Shown: positions 22,760 to 35,034 of the stretch, in pieces
Numbering within the stretch: position 1 is the first letter of the stretch
Layout of the letters: every line of letters starts with the position of its first letter
Source: Girardinichthys multiradiatus
Taxonomy: Eukaryota > Chordata > Actinopteri > Cyprinodontiformes > Goodeidae
Length of the DNA stretch: 64,000 bases
Direction: 5' to 3'
Assembly (NCBI RefSeq): GCF_021462225.1
Contig: NC_061812.1
Coordinates: 46,357,363-46,421,362 of the forward strand
Notes under the pieces: model-generated
What the model was told of the DNA's origin: nothing
The model's database searches: none
What the model saw: only the letters and a program-made list of their open reading frames with translations
Translations under genes and position numbers: made by a program

Positions 22760-23480
22760 AATTAAGTAAAATGTTATTTAAATAGCATATTTTAAGATAT
22801 AAAGATCATAAAGTGCTTTACAATCGACATTAAAACAAGATATGTTAAACAATAGCCAATGTAAAAATGTAGGTGTTTCACTGACTTTTAATGGAAGCCA
22901 CAAACTCGGCTGATCTCATTGCCCAAAGAAGTGGCTGCATAGTCTTTCTTCAGTGGCTCCGAGACTATGGAGCCACTGAAGAGAAGGCTCTGTCTCCTTT
23001 TGTTTTCAGTTTAGTATGAGGACAAATCAGGGACATGCTGAGACATACTATGGATGAAATTGTCCTGTGATATAACTTGATGCCTGCCCATAAAAATTCA
23101 ATTAAGAACAAGTATCTTGATATGCACTCAAAAATGCACCGGGAGCCAATGTAGTTGCTTTAGCAGCAAGTCACATGTGAATATTTGCACAATTTAGTCA
23201 GAGGCCTGGCAGCAGCATACTGAACAAAATGCAGCCAATCTAGGAAGGTTCTGTTTATACATGTGCAAAAGTGCATTAGAATAATCCAGACATGATGAAA
23301 CGAAAGCATGAATAATTTCCAGTTCAGGACAAGAGACAAAGGAGTTAAATTTAGCAATATTTCTCAAATGATAAAAGCAGGATCAACCAGACTTGACATA
23401 ATGATCCAAAGTAAAGCCTCAGTCAAATGTTATTTCAAGGTTTCTAACAGGAATTTTTTAAAGAGCCCAGAGGTCCAAGG
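22760..23480 (-). mobile_element. L2 LINE, C-terminal RT and 3' tail
   Basis: The minus strand reads a decayed L2-type end: LRNIAK near 23390, LEIIHAFVSSCLDYSNALL around 23270-23330 and QLHWLPVHF near 23135. It ends in the L2 3' tail (TAAAGCACTTTATGATCTTT and ATGCTATTTAAATAA on the minus strand). Many stops. Confidence 0.75.
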
Positions 23481-23794
23481 ATCTCCCTTATATTGAACAT
23501 TATTGTTTTCTGATTATTGAAGAAGTTGTACCAGTTTTAAACATTTTGTTGTTTTTGTTTATTATTTTCTTTTTTTAAATAGCACACATTGAGCTAAACC
23601 AGTGACACACCTTACCTGGATGAAGAATATTGTAAATTATGTAAAACACACTTATAACAAAGACTAGAAAACTGCAATCATCAACAAAATGCAAACAACA
23701 AACTACCAAAAAATATAAAGTGCGCATGTTAAGAAAAAGACTAATTAAATGTTTAGACCCAATGAATGGGCCACAACAATGAAAGCATCAGAGG

Positions 23795-26262
23795 TTCGTT
23801 CGTTCGTCGTCTTCCGCTTATCCAGGACCGGGTCGCGGGGGCAGCAGACTCAGCAGAGACGCCCAGACGTCCCTCTCTCCAGACACCTCCTCCAGTTCCT
23901 CCAGGGGGAGCCCAAGGCGTTCCCAGGCCAGCCGAGAGACATAGTCCCTCCAGCATGTCCTGGGCCGTCCCCTGGGCCTCCTCCTGGTGGGACGTGCCTG
24001 GAACACCTCCCGAGGAAGGCGTCCAGGAGGCATCCGGTATAGATGCCCGAGCCACCTCAACTGGCTCCTCTCGATGTGGAGGAGCAGCGGCTCTACTCCG
24101 AGCCCCTCCCGGATGGCCGAGCTCCTCACCCTATCTCTAAGGGAGTGCCCGGCCAATACCCTGGCGTAGGCCTTACCAGGGAGGCTGAGGAGTGTGATCC
24201 TCCTGTAGTTGGAACACACCCTCCGGTCCCCCTTCTTATAAAGGGGGACCACCACCCCAGTCTGCCAGTCCAGAGGCACTGTCCCCAACCGCCACGCAAT
24301 GTTGAAGAGGCGTGTCAACCATGACAGCCCTACAACATCCAGAGACTTGAGGTACTCAGGGCGGATCTCATCCACCCCCGAAGCCTTGACACCGCGGAGC
24401 TTTTTAACCACCTCGGTGACTTCAGCCTGGGTGATGAAAGAGTCCAACCCCGAGTCCCCAGCCTCTGTTTCCACCACGGAATGCGTGATGGCAGGATTGA
24501 GGAGATCCTCGAAGTACTCCTTCCACCGCCCGATAATGTCCTCAGTCGAGGTCAGCAGTCTCCCGCCCCCACTATAAACAGTGTTGGCAGAGCACTGCTT
24601 CCCCCTCCTGAGGCGTCGGACGGTTTGCCAGAATCGCTTCGAGGCCAACCGGTAGTCCTTCTCCATGGCCTCACCGAACTCTTCCCAGGCCCGAGTTTTT
24701 GCCTCTGCCACAGCCCGGGCCGCAGCACGCTTGGCCTCACGGTACCCGTCAGCCGCCTCAGGAGTCCCACAAGCCAACCACAGCCGATAGGACTCCTTCT
24801 TCAGCTTAACAGCATCCCTTACTGCCGGTGTCGACCACCGGGTTCTGGGATTGCCGCCACGACAGGCACCGCAGACCTTACGGCCGCAGCTATGGGCAGC
24901 AGCATCGACAATAGATGCAGAGAACATGGTCCACTCTGACTCTATGTCTCCAACATCCCCCGGGATCTGGTCGAAGCTCTCCCGGAGGTGGGAGTTGAAT
25001 ACATCCCTGGCCGAGGGCTCCGCCAGGCGTTCCCAGCAGACCCTCACTATGCGCTTGGGCCTGCCGAGTCTGTCCGGCTTTCTTCTCCTCCAGCGGATCC
25101 AACTCACCACCAGGTGATGATCAGTGGACAGCTCAGCCCCTCTCTTCACCCGAGTGTCCAAAACATGCGGCCGAAGGTCTGATGATACGACAATAAAGTC
25201 GATCATCGACCTCCTGCCTAGGGTGTCCTCCTGGTGCCAAGTGCACTGATGGACACCCTTATGTTTGAACATGGTGTTCGTTATGGACAATCCGTGACTA
25301 GCACAGAAGTCCAATAACAAAACACCACTCGGATTCAGATCGGGGAGGCCATTCCTCCCGATCACGCCTCTCCAGGTGTCACTGTCGTTCCCCACGTGGG
25401 CGTTGAAGTCCCTCAGCAGAATAATGGAGTCCCCGGGAGGGGCACTATCCAGCACCCCCGACAGGGACGCCAAGAAGGCCGGGTATTCTGCACTACCACT
25501 CGGCCCGTAGGCTGAAATGATAGTCAGAGACCTCTCCCCAACCCGAAGGCGCAGGGATACGACCCTCTCATCCACTGGGGTAAACCCCAACACGAGACGG
25601 CTGAGCTGGGGGGCAACAAGCAAACCCACACCAGCCTCACACCGCCTCTCCCCGTGGGCCACTCCAGAGTAGAAGAGAGTCCAACCCCTCTCAAGGAGAT
25701 GGGTTCCAGAGCCCACGCTGTGCGTGGAGGCGAGCCCGACTATTTCTAGTCGATATCTCTCGACCTCCCGCACAAGCTCAGACTCCTTCCCCCCCAGCGA
25801 GGTGACATTCCACGTCCCTAGAGCCAGCCTAAGCATCCGGGGATCAGGCCGTTGAGGTCTCCACCTTTGTCCGCCACCCAATCCTCTTTGCACCGGTCCC
25901 TCACGGTTCCCCCTGCAGGTGGTGGGCCCACTGGAGGATGGCCTCGCGTCTCTCGTTCGGGCTTGGCCCGGCCGGGTCCCGCGAGGAGCAACCCGGCCAC
26001 CAGGCGCTCTCCGACGAGTCCCGACCCCAGGCCTGGCTCCAGGGTGGGACCCCGGCTCCGCCGTACCGGGCGACGTCACGTGCCTCGATATTGTGTTCTT
26101 CATGAGGGGTTCTTGAACCATTCTTTGTCTGTCCCATCACCTAGAACCTGTTTGCCATGGGAGACCCTACCAGGGGCATTTAGGCCCCAGACAACGTAGC
26201 CTCTAGGATCATTTGAGCACTCAAACCCCTCCACCACGTTAAGGTGACGGTTCAAGGAGGGG
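23795..26262 (-). mobile_element. Rex3 LINE copy 3, internally deleted
   Basis: A 2468-bp antisense Rex3 flanked by AGCATCAGAGG (23784-23794) and AGCATTAGAGG (26263-26273), an 11-bp duplication with one change. It runs from the 5' UTR (at 26262) to an ACGAACGAA-type tail (at 23795). Compared with copy 2 it lacks about 0.9 kb covering most of RT. It is in the same orientation as cadps transcription, in the intron between the exons at 26939 and 3085. Confidence 0.92.
23818..26121 (-). CDS. Rex3 ORF lacking the RT core (open for 767 codons)
   Basis: A continuous frame. The first ~90 residues overlap what is 5' UTR-like in other copies, so the true start may be internal (LGTWNVTSL begins the endonuclease). 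The AP endonuclease is complete: [40 protein letters not shown]. The linker and RT start run to [11 protein letters not shown]. The frame then passes directly to [12 protein letters not shown] and the C-terminal [17 protein letters not shown] region, ending LLPPRPGPG. The F-A-D-D catalytic box and about 300 residues are missing. It could at most make a nicking endonuclease with a tail; expression is unknown. Confidence 0.8.
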   Translation of the reverse strand: MVQEPLMKNTISRHVTSPGTAEPGSHPGARPGVGTRRRAPGGRVAPRGTRPGQARTRDARPSSSGPTTCRGNREGPVQRGLGGGQRWRPQRPDPRMLRLALGTWNVTSLGGKESELVREVERYRLEIVGLASTHSVGSGTHLLERGWTLFYSGVAHGERRCEAGVGLLVAPQLSRLVLGFTPVDERVVSLRLRVGERSLTIISAYGPSGSAEYPAFLASLSGVLDSAPPGDSIILLRDFNAHVGNDSDTWRGVIGRNGLPDLNPSGVLLLDFCASHGLSITNTMFKHKGVHQCTWHQEDTLGRRSMIDFIVVSSDLRPHVLDTRVKRGAELSTDHHLVVSWIRWRRRKPDRLGRPKRIVRVCWERLAEPSARDVFNSHLRESFDQIPGDVGDIESEWTMFSASIVDAAAHSCGRKVCGACRGGNPRTRWSTPAVRDAVKLKKESYRLWLACGTPEAADGYREAKRAAARAVAEAKTRAWEEFGEAMEKDYRLASKRFWQTVRRLRRGKQCSANTVYSGGGRLLTSTEDIIGRWKEYFEDLLNPAITHSVVETEAGDSGLDSFITQAEVTEVVKKLRGVKASGVDEIRPEYLKSLDVVGLSWLTRLFNIAWRLGTVPLDWQTGVVVPLYKKGDRRVCSNYRRITLLSLPGKAYARVLAGHSLRDRVRSSAIREGLGVEPLLLHIERSQLRWLGHLYRMPPGRLPREVFQARPTRRRPRGRPRTCWRDYVSRLAWERLGLPLEELEEVSGERDVWASLLSLLPPRPGPG

Positions 26263-26273
26263 AGCATTAGAGG

Positions 26274-26938
26274 TCTCAGCATGAATTCAATTTAATATTA
26301 TTATGTATCTTCTTTGATTAAACAAAAAGTAAAATAACTTTGACCTGGCTTAAAATCAAGTGAATTGTCATTTAAGCTCATCTGAGTGTATGATAAATAA
26401 ACAGGTGACAATGATTCAAAAATAGGTGAAAATTAATCTAACAAGCAATATAGATGAAATACTATTTTGCATTTGTAAAATCCCACTTAAACATACTGCC
26501 CAGAAAAAAACTGAAAATTAATCAATGAGAAAATATAGTTCACCAGCTATAAAACAGTTTTTAAAATGTTTTCTATTTTATTGTAAATTGTAATTTAACT
26601 GAAAAGAAAATTACCAATACAACAAACCAACTTCAACATTCCATAAAGTGTGTGCGCACAATCAAGAGTTTACTAAAACTTTGACCCATCTGTCTCTGCA
26701 ATCTGGCAATACAAAATATGATTCAAGTGGCATCTGTGCAGTTGTTCTCCCTGCATATAGACAAGTTCATTTCTGAATGAAGTATCTCACTTATGGAATC
26801 AACTATCCCTGCCACACTCCATCTAAATGTAAAAAAAAAATAAAAAATTGTAACTACACAAGTTCCTCTTACAGTTCATCCTTAGTTAGAAAGGCCATCT
26901 GATGTGTTTGTATATATATTGATTTGTAAGTCACTCAC
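26274..26938. other. cadps intron, nothing recognised
   Basis: AT-rich intron immediately downstream (in gene sense) of the exon at 26939-27095. No repeat or gene recognised. Confidence 0.5.
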
Positions 26939-27095
26939 AATCCACTCTAAAGAAGTCGTTGAGCAGCTGGAAAAGGGGGAAACTGTCCCAGCTGTCAGGT
27001 GGCTGAATTTCAAGGGCTGCATCCATATCGGCTGAGTAAAAACACAGGAAGGTCTCGGCATGCTCCACCATCAGGTCCGACCACCATGCAAAGGC
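26939..27095 (-). CDS. cadps: cadps exon ([16 protein letters not shown] block)
   Basis: A 157-bp internal exon. The acceptor GTGAAG, preceded by a CTAAT branch-like motif, lies above 27095; the donor GTGAGTGA is at 26938 downward. It reads [16 protein letters not shown], then [20 protein letters not shown], then [10 protein letters not shown]. It starts in phase 0 after the HHAE end of 29544-29650 and ends after one base of a Tyr codon completed by the next exon. CFYSA replaces the more usual hydrophobic stretch before DMDAAL, a mild divergence. Confidence 0.95.
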
Positions 27096-29543
27096 CTTCA
27101 CATGGAATGCATTAGGAACAGACATGGGAAGGGGATGCAGAATCCAGAAGCAAGAGAAAATCAAGATACTGAGAATAAAAACAATCTAATAAATTAGTGA
27201 AGGTGTATCCAGTACAAGAACTTCTCTACTATTAAGCAATTAATAATAGGCACTCTATGTTTAAATCTTTCGTAAAGGCTAACAATGTAATGCATCTCAC
27301 TGATGTGCTGTATTGACTCTTGGCTCTCTCTTTTACTTATTACCATGTGAAATTAAGTTGCTGAATTAAAGAATTCATTGTGTGATCTCAAGAGGAGGCT
27401 TCTTCACAACTTGGGGCACAAATAACAGCTTTTTGGCACAGAAAATTACATGCGTTTCTTAAGGCCCACTGAGGAAACAGCAGAAGCTCCTTGACAAGCA
27501 TGGTAGGGAGCTACTTAAACACTCACCCACAGCTCCTTCACTTAGAAGAAAGGAGCTTGTGAGGTGTGCCACACACATCTTTTTATCAAATAGGTGCAGT
27601 GGAGCAAGTCATAGCAACCCCACTACTCTCATGCACATCAAAAATATATTCTTCATGCACCACCGATTTTGCTGGGCCTCTTAGGATCCACAGTATTCAC
27701 ATCAAGTTGTTAGCACTGTAATGTGAAGGTACCCACTGGCTTCTAGGGCACTTGTGGGAGAGGGATCATGCACTGGCCATAGCAGGTCTTAGCAGTGAAT
27801 ATTTGATGTGGGAAAGTTGGGAAGAAGGGAACAATCAATCATTGCAACTCATGTAACAATGTCTAATATGTGATGACTTGCTCTAACTTAAATGAGTTAC
27901 ATATATAATATAATTAGTTATATAAATATACAAAGGTGGCAGTGAGTAAAAATAACATCTGGAACTATTCATCAGGGCTATGAACACAGCTGTTTTTACA
28001 ACATGTAAAATTTTTAAACACAATTTTTCCAAAGCTGTCCAGCAATAGAATTCCATGTAAATAAATGAAACAAAGATGAATGAGACTAAGGAGAAAATGT
28101 TCTTAAAGTAGAAAACCTTAAAGCTTCTACGTTCTTTCTGGTACTTAATGTTTTGAGACTATTAAATGGTTCTGGGTTTTTCTTTAAAACAGTAAACCTG
28201 ATAAATAGGGGTTAAATGGACCATTTAAACCTAAATATGTTTACAAGATACCCAGCTCCATTTCTAGCAAAATTTAAATGCTAGTTTTGCCTACTTTGGG
28301 TGGAGGAACTTTCATGATTAGTTTGTGGTATGGAATATCTCTAAATGCCACCTATGTTTGGGTTATTTGTGCACAGATTCCCTAAGTGTAAGGCATAAAT
28401 TTTTATCCAGATTTTGGCCTCTTTGGGTATTTTGATAGACATCTTTCAAGAGCCATTTTGATTAAATCCACTAATGATTACTAAAACAAATTATTACAAA
28501 AGTGGCAAGGAGGAGGGGCTTGTAAATATGGGTATAAAATAGCATTGGCAACAAATATAAAAGAAAAATGAACATAATTGAAGGTCATTTGTGACTGGAG
28601 TTGTTCACAACTGTGCTCATATAATTTGGTGGGTTAATGAATTTCACATAAATGCTATGAAACTATTATTCTGGTGTCAAGCATTAGAAAGCATGCCTCA
28701 CATTTTCTCATCTCAGTAAAGAAAAGGAAAGGTGGCCCAACATAATTCCTAAGCCTTTTCAGTTAGCTGGCAAAAGCAAAGAACATGGTTGAACAAAGGA
28801 ATCAATTTAGCATATAAATTAATGACTTAGGGTAAATCTTTGAAAACAGGTACAGAGTTGAATATGCAGCAGCAAGAGTCACATCTCTGCAATTTGCTTT
28901 CTTACAACAAAGGTCTGCTTACAATACTGCTCAAGTGGTTGTAAGGCCTTTTGTATCCGGCCATGCCTTTACAATACAAAGTACTAGTACAAGCACTTGA
29001 CTAGCAGTAAATATGTAGTAAGCATAAAGTATCCTCTGCAAAACAACTGTATCACTATGTGCATGCAGAGGGCCTGGAGGGATTAGGATATGAGGTGGGT
29101 GATAATACACTTAAATACATACCTCTTTTCCCTGTTAAAAATATTGCACGCAAGCCAAATAAACCATTGTAAGTAAAAAGCAGAAAGGAATTATTTTAAT
29201 TTTCTTCTAGGTTGAATTATAAAGCCAAAAAAACTATGAAAGAAACAATATACTATATTATTCTCATATGCTGGTTCTAATTACTGAACCATGGGTCCTT
29301 GCAAAAAAGGTGCTCTAAGGTGAATTACTAAGAATATAGTAATGTAACTTTAATTGCAAAGTAACTGGTCTCCATTGTTGTCGACACATGCTCATTGCAA
29401 AAATTAACAAAAATCCAGCTGCTTACAATATTGCATTGAAAAATGTGGTTGGGAATTTTGGAGTTAAACATATATACACATAGGGCAGCTGGGAATAAAA
29501 TCTATGAGTGTGGGTAGGTGTAGACACTTAACAGCACACTGAC
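27096..29543. other. Compact cadps intron without recognised transposons
   Basis: About 2.4 kb of AT-rich sequence between two exons. No LINE, Tc1, MITE or SINE signature was seen, in contrast to every other long intron in the window. Confidence 0.5.
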
Positions 29544-29650
29544 CTCAGCATGGTGTTCCTCATTCTGCTGAAGCACCTCAATGACCAGCTCGGACAAGCG
29601 GATAGTGTCCTCAAGTTTTTTGGCAGGGGTCACTAAACGGCCTACATTTT
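29544..29650 (-). CDS. cadps: cadps exon ([18 protein letters not shown] block)
   Basis: A 107-bp internal exon. Acceptor TGCTTCAG lies above 29650; donor GTCAGTGT at 29543 downward. It reads [18 protein letters not shown], then [17 protein letters not shown]. It completes a Gln codon begun by the exon at 42086-42154 (T-I-Q-N-V-G) and ends in phase 0. Highly conserved CAPS segment. Confidence 0.95.
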
Positions 29651-29901
29651 CTGAAGCACAAAAATTTAAAATCAACATAGTCAGATTTTCTTCCTGAAGC
29701 ACAGACAGAATGTGTGCATGCAACCTTAAGTATGCGAACATACAAATGAATTAACATGCTTGTTGTCGAATTGACTAATAAATTTTGGATCTAAACGATT
29801 TAGTAACTCAAAGATTTGAATATAGGTATTGTCTCATAAATTGCATATTTCCTTTGGTCATAGGTTATTGTGCAATATTACACATGTTTAACCCAGCCGG
29901 A

Positions 29902-31434
29902 ATTCCATGGCAAACAGGCTCTCGGTGACGGGTCAGACAAAGAGCGGTTCAAGACACCTTCATGAGGACTATTAAATGAAGGCGTCGCCGGTACGGCGGA
30001 GCCGGGGTCCCACCCTGGAGCCAGGCCTGGGGTCGGGACTCGTCTGAGAACGACTGGTGGCTGGGTTGCTCCTCGGCCAAGCCTGAATAACAGACGCGAG
30101 GCCATCACCCAGTGGGCCCACCACCTGCAGGGGGAAACATGAGGGACCGGTGCAAAGAGGATTTGGCAACAGACGAAGGTGGAGACCTTGGCGGCCCGAT
30201 CCCTGGATGCTTAGGCTGGCTCTAGGGACGTGAAATGTCACCTCGCTTGGGGGGAAGGAGCCTGAGCTTGTGCGGGAGGTCGAGAGATATCGACTAGAAA
30301 TAGTTGGGTTCACCTACATGCACAGCGTGGGCTCTGGAACCCATCTCCTAGAGAGGGGCAGGACTCTCTTCTACTATGGAGTGGCCCACGGAGAGAGGCG
30401 GCGGGCTGGGGTGGGTTTGATGGTTGCCTCCCAGCTCAGCCGTCTCATGTTGGGGTTTATCCCAGTGGATGAGAGGGTTGCATCCCTGACTGTCGTTTGA
30501 CTGCCGGGTACTCCGCACTACTGCTCGGCCCGCGTCCCTGTCGGGGGTGCTGGATAGTGCCCCTCCCAGGGACTCCATTATTCTGCTGGGGGACGCCCAC
30601 ATGGGAAACAACGCAGCCAAGGGCCGGAGGAGGTCTGGTTTGGGGACCAGTGGATTTCATCTCTTCTTTTTGCAGATGACATGGTCCTGCTGGCCCCCTC
30701 TAACCAAGACCTACTGCATGCACTGGGGCGGTTTGCACCAAAGTGTGAAGCGGCTGGGATGAAGATCAGCTCCTCTAAGTCAGAGGCCAAGGTTCTCGAC
30801 CGGAAAAGGGTGGCTTGTCCTCTTCAGGTTGGAGGGACGTTCCTGCCTCAAGTGGAGGAGTTCAAGGATCTTGGGGTCTTGTTCACGAGTGAGTGAAGAA
30901 TGGAGCGGGAGATCGACAGACAGATTGGTGCGGCTGCCGCAGTAATGGGGGCGCTGTGCCGGTCCGGTCTGATTTACCGGTCAGTCTACGTTCCTACCCT
31001 CACCTATGGCCTTGAACTTTGGGTCATGACCAAAAGAACGAGATCCGGATACAAGCGGCTGAAATGTTCTTCCTCCGTAGGGTGGCCGGGCACTCCCTTA
31101 GAGATAGGGTGAGGAGCTCGGCGATCTGGGAGGGGCTCGGAGTAGAGCCACTGCTCCTTCACATCGAGAGGAGCCAGTTGAGGTGGCTCAGGCATCCATA
31201 CTGGATGCCTCCTGGACGCCTTCCTCGGAAGGTGTTCCAGGCACGTCCCACCAGGAGGAGGCCCAGGGGATGGCCCAGGACATGCTGGAGGGACAATGTC
31301 TCTCAGCTGGCCTGGGAATGCCTTGGGCTCCCCCCAGTGGAGCTGGAGGAGGTGTCTGGGGAGAGGTACGTTTGGATGTCTCTGCTGAGTCTGCTGCCCC
31401 CGTAACTCGGTACCGGATAAAGCGGAAGAGTACG
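29902..31434 (+). mobile_element. Rex3 LINE copy 4, with internal deletions
   Basis: 5'-truncated in the UTR (starts near CCATGGCAAACAGG). The endonuclease start (30270-30480) is followed by a gap within the domain, then at about 30618 the sequence jumps from the DAHMGNN region straight to the strand leading into the RT F-A-D-D box (the box itself reads in another frame). A further gap near 30966 removes the region before the SVYVPTLTYGLELWVMT block. The C-terminus (31019-31405) and a GTACGAG tail remain. Non-functional. Confidence 0.85.
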
Positions 31435-31449
31435 AGTACAAGTGTATAG

Positions 31450-31450
31450 A

Positions 31451-31485
<35 letters not shown>
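31450..31485. repeat. (TA)n microsatellite with inverted Rex3 tail at its right edge
   Basis: TA repeats directly after the Rex3 copy 4 tail. At 31485-31499 ACTCGTACTCGTCGT, the antisense Rex3 tail, follows. Confidence 0.85.
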
Positions 31486-31497
31486 TCGTACTCGTCG

Positions 31498-31830
31498 TAC
31501 AGTTGGTAGTACTGCGGTCTTGCAGCAAGAAGGTCCTGGGTTCGATTGCCGGCCAGGGGTCTTTCTGCATGGAGTTTGTTCTCCCCGTGCATGTGTGGGT
31601 TTTCACCGGGTACTCCGGCTTCCTCCCACTGTCCAAAGACATGCCTGTTAGGTTAATTGGTCACTCTAAATTGCCCTTAGGTGTATGAATGAGTGTGTGC
31701 ATGGTTGTTTGTGTGTTGCCCTGTGATGGACTGGCGACCTGTCCAGGATGTACCCTGCCTCTCGCCCATAGACTGCTGGAGATAGGCACCAGCTTCCCCA
31801 CGACCCACTATGGAATAAGCGGTAGAAAAT
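31498..31830 (+). mobile_element. tRNA-headed fish SINE, copy 1
   Basis: The tRNA-related head has a B-box-like GGTTCGATTGCC at 31539-31550. The conserved body reads GGTTAATTGGTCACTCTAAA, then GATGGACTGGCGACCTGTCC and GCCTCTCGCCC, ending GGAATAAGCGGTAGAAAATG. This is the abundant teleost SINE with a TTAATTGG body; the exact family name is uncertain. Not a functional tRNA gene. Confidence 0.8.
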
Positions 31831-31837
31831 GACTGAC

Positions 31838-31876
31838 TATATATATATATATATAAATATAAATATATATATATAT
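31838..31876. repeat. (TA)n microsatellite at SINE 3' end
   Basis: TA/TAAA repeats directly after the SINE tail. Confidence 0.85.
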
Positions 31877-31879
31877 TAC

Positions 31880-32884
31880 TATGACAGAAAAAGCATGTAT
31901 GTGTGTGACAAGGGACATAAGGAGCGACAATGAACATTTATCATGCAGTAATGTTTTCATTTTTTGACAGATTCTGACTAAATTACAGTGTGTCCCTTTA
32001 AGTTGGATTTCACAGTAAATGTATAAATACATAAGCCAAAACACTGTGACCATTCAGAGAAACAAATATGATTATCATCTCATAATACTGTTGAAGGCCT
32101 GGAATATATGTTTATTTTCAGAATTTGTGTGTTGTACAAAGTGTAGTTTAATGTTGATCAGTGTCAGTAATTCTGTAAAAACAGTGTGTTACTCAGCAAT
32201 GGTCATAATATGTTGGCTCATAACTGCAGGCTACACTAAATGAAAGTTTGACCTCCACACCTTCAGTTTGTTTAGTGAAAGGTATATTTATACTATGGCC
32301 AGAAAATAATCTTTCTTCTTGTTTGACAGTGCATGTGGAATCAACTTCAGACTGGTTCCACTAAGTGGGGCGTTTTAAGGCAGAGTAGACTTACATTTTG
32401 GTAAATGGCCATGGTATAAGGATGAGGATGAATTTCAAGGTGTTAAAATGCAGATGATATAGATAAGATATACAAGGCAGATAATGGAATTTGAGGTGGA
32501 AACACTATAATACAAAACAAAGTGCCTCCAAGTCATCCATTACTCTTTTATATCATCACAGCAAAGTACGTTTTCTCACTTACAATGGGACAGTGAAGTT
32601 AACTGGGCATAAAAGGCAGGCCAGGACTCTAAAAGTAAAAATTTAATTATTTGAGACTGGAGTGATTCGGTGGTATGATCATTAACTTCAGGTTGTATTC
32701 AGAGTCCTATGTTACACAACAACCAAGGTTCTCAGCCTACTCTTGGAAAATAGTGCACAAAGAAACATTCAAATGAAAACAATCAGATTCAATAAAACAA
32801 ATACAGTGCATCTTATCTATTTACCTCAGTAATACAAAGTCATTCTATATTAATTTAACCCACTATAATACAATTTTAAAAGGT
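31880..32884. other. cadps intron, nothing recognised
   Basis: AT-rich non-coding sequence without recognised elements. Confidence 0.45.
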
Positions 32885-33185
32885 GGACCTGATGCAGCTT
32901 TCCAATGAAGTACAGTTTCTGTTGTGCCTTCCCCACCTGGTGAAAGATGTTTGCAGACCATGTGATTTCAGCTGAGATGTAGGCCTCAAGAAACTTGTAG
33001 CCTTCCTCCCTCTCTACCTCTACTTGGAGTGCTCAGATCACTTGGATCTCCTGAAGTCCATTATCATCTCCTTGGTGTGCCATGTCCAGGTTGTTGCTAC
33101 TTCGGTTGGACCACAATTTGTTTTTTAACAATCCTACAATGGTGGTATTGTCAGCAATGTGACAACGTCATTGCTGGTGTAACAG
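32885..33185 (-). mobile_element. Rex1/L2-like LINE relic, RT YADD region
   Basis: The minus strand reads HIADNTTIVGLLKN around 33140-33180, equivalent to the F-A-D-D-T box, and later KFLEAYISAEITWS and KAQQKLYFI, the usual spacing to the thumb region. Stops and shifts throughout. Confidence 0.6.
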
Positions 33186-33807
33186 GCATACGATAAGAGT
33201 GAGTAGCCTAAGTGACTGAAGACACACCCTTTCAGTGTGCCTGTACAAGACAAGAAGGGAGAAGATGCAATCTCCCATTCAGCCATTCTGGGGTTTTTTT
33301 GCTTAGAAAATCCGGCAACAGACAGGGAGTTGCTAAGGTTTCAGTTCCTCAGCCAATGAAACAATTTGTGGAGTTGTACTACATTAAACCCAGAACTGAA
33401 TTAAAAAAATAGCATCCTCACATAAGTGTTATTATTGTCCTGGTTTGTGAGGGCTGTGTATGGACCTGTTATTATGTCTGTCGACCTGTTGTCGACCTTT
33501 GTGTGAACAGTTGTGGATCGAAGCCAATTAAAGCCACTTAAAAGGAGCTTTGCTAAACTTTAAGAGCAGAACACAAATACATTGAGTCAGTGGTAGGGCA
33601 AAAACACTTTTGTAGTAGTTACAGTAATAGTAAAAGAAAATACATTCCCTTTCAATTCTAGGTTTACATATTTTGTATGCATTTTTGGGTGTACCTAGTT
33701 TGGCTTCTTCTGCTATTTTGTGATGAATAACAACATGGTGGAATCTGTGGTCTTTCTTTATACTTGAGGTAAGATCTAAATAATTTTAGAATCTGGTAAA
33801 GACCAGG

Positions 33808-34850
33808 GCCTTTATTCACAAAGATTCTCAGAATCCTCTCCAAGAGCTCCTATCTTAGCCTAAAAATTCCTATCAAGAAAGCTCAAGAGTTATTCAGGGA
33901 GATGACAAATATTCCTAACTTAGTGAAGAGGTGTGATTGACTTCGTTGCTAGGTGTGGTGCTGTCTTCTAAGAGCTGTGATAGGTTGTTACAAAAGAAAA
34001 ACACAAAATAAAACAAATGCGCTCATACTATTCAATGGATAGAAATTAACTGGTCATAGAATTTAGACTGAATTAGGACATGTGTAAATCATGATGATGA
34101 AACTTAGCAAAATTAAATTGTCACAAAGCATCAGAATGTTTGAACCTTATTTACATGTTCATCATTATTTTGATTTGCTTATTGTTATGTTTATTTGCTA
34201 TGCTGGTCATTTTTACTACTTCATCTATTTGATATTAAAGTGGACACTCACGTGTGAGCATTTTACTGTGATTACCTTCATGTATAAAAAGGTTTAATTG
34301 GCCAAACTGTTCACAACTAAGCAGAGAAAAAAAGGTGGAAAAAAATCGAACTGGACAGAGGAGCAGAGCGCTGGTAACTGCTGCAATCAATTGCAATTGA
34401 GTTTCGAAATTTGATATATTTGAAAGCATTTTACAGTCTGTAAATATTTAAATAATTTTGTACTATAATGTTTGTCATTTTTTTAATTTTTTATTAATGG
34501 TTATTCATTATTGTTTCTATGTATTTAAATTTTCCTATTGCTACCTTACTAACGTTTATCTTATCTCTATATTAATAATTGTATGATTGCTATAAAAGTT
34601 ATGCACTCATTTATTCAATTATTTAGGGGTTGGGTCTCTGCACAATCGAGTTGGTAGTGTTTTATTAATTCACTGTTGCTCATTGCACAGAGAACATCTC
34701 TCCTTCCTCTGTCTTTCTGCCATCTTCCCCTGCTTAAGACACTCTTAGGCACGCTATAGGTCCTCACTACTCCTAACATTTGTTCACTTTAAGAGCTCTC
34801 TTGAGGCCTAAGGTGTTTTGTGAATCACTTTTATCTTACCAGGGTAAAGG
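33808..34850. mobile_element. Harbinger-like MITE, about 1 kb
   Basis: The left end GGGCCTTTATTCACAAAGAT and the right end, read in reverse (GATTCACAAAACACC), share the TTCACAAA core. Subterminal words such as CTTAGCCTAAAA and CTTGAGGCCTAAGG are mutually inverted. This pattern is typical of fish Harbinger non-autonomous elements. Exact borders and target duplication were not resolved. No coding capacity. Confidence 0.5.
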
Positions 34851-35034
34851 TCTAAGAAAAATCTTACAATTCCATTCCTATTTAAAACATCTCTATGAAA
34901 CTAAATGTATATCCTAACAGCTAAAGAATACAGTGATAAGATAATAATAATTTCTGGAAGAATAAAGAACTAATGTCCCAGCAGGATCTCAAAACACTCA
35001 CCCATGCGTATATCTTTGGTCTTTTCACAGGTTA

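Noticed and set aside
24043..24939. Several 90-150-codon plus-strand frames across 23.8-26.2 kb
   Set aside because: They are antisense shadows of the GC-rich Rex3 frame on the minus strand; the same holds for frames opposite Rex3 in the other copies.
31539..31550. tRNA gene suggested by a B-box
   Set aside because: The surrounding sequence is a SINE head; no cloverleaf with a proper acceptor stem was evident, and a diverged second copy exists at 36.2 kb.
33419..33520. GTCGACCTGTTGTCGACC as a regulatory palindrome
   Set aside because: Short and unsupported by any neighbouring element; probably chance.
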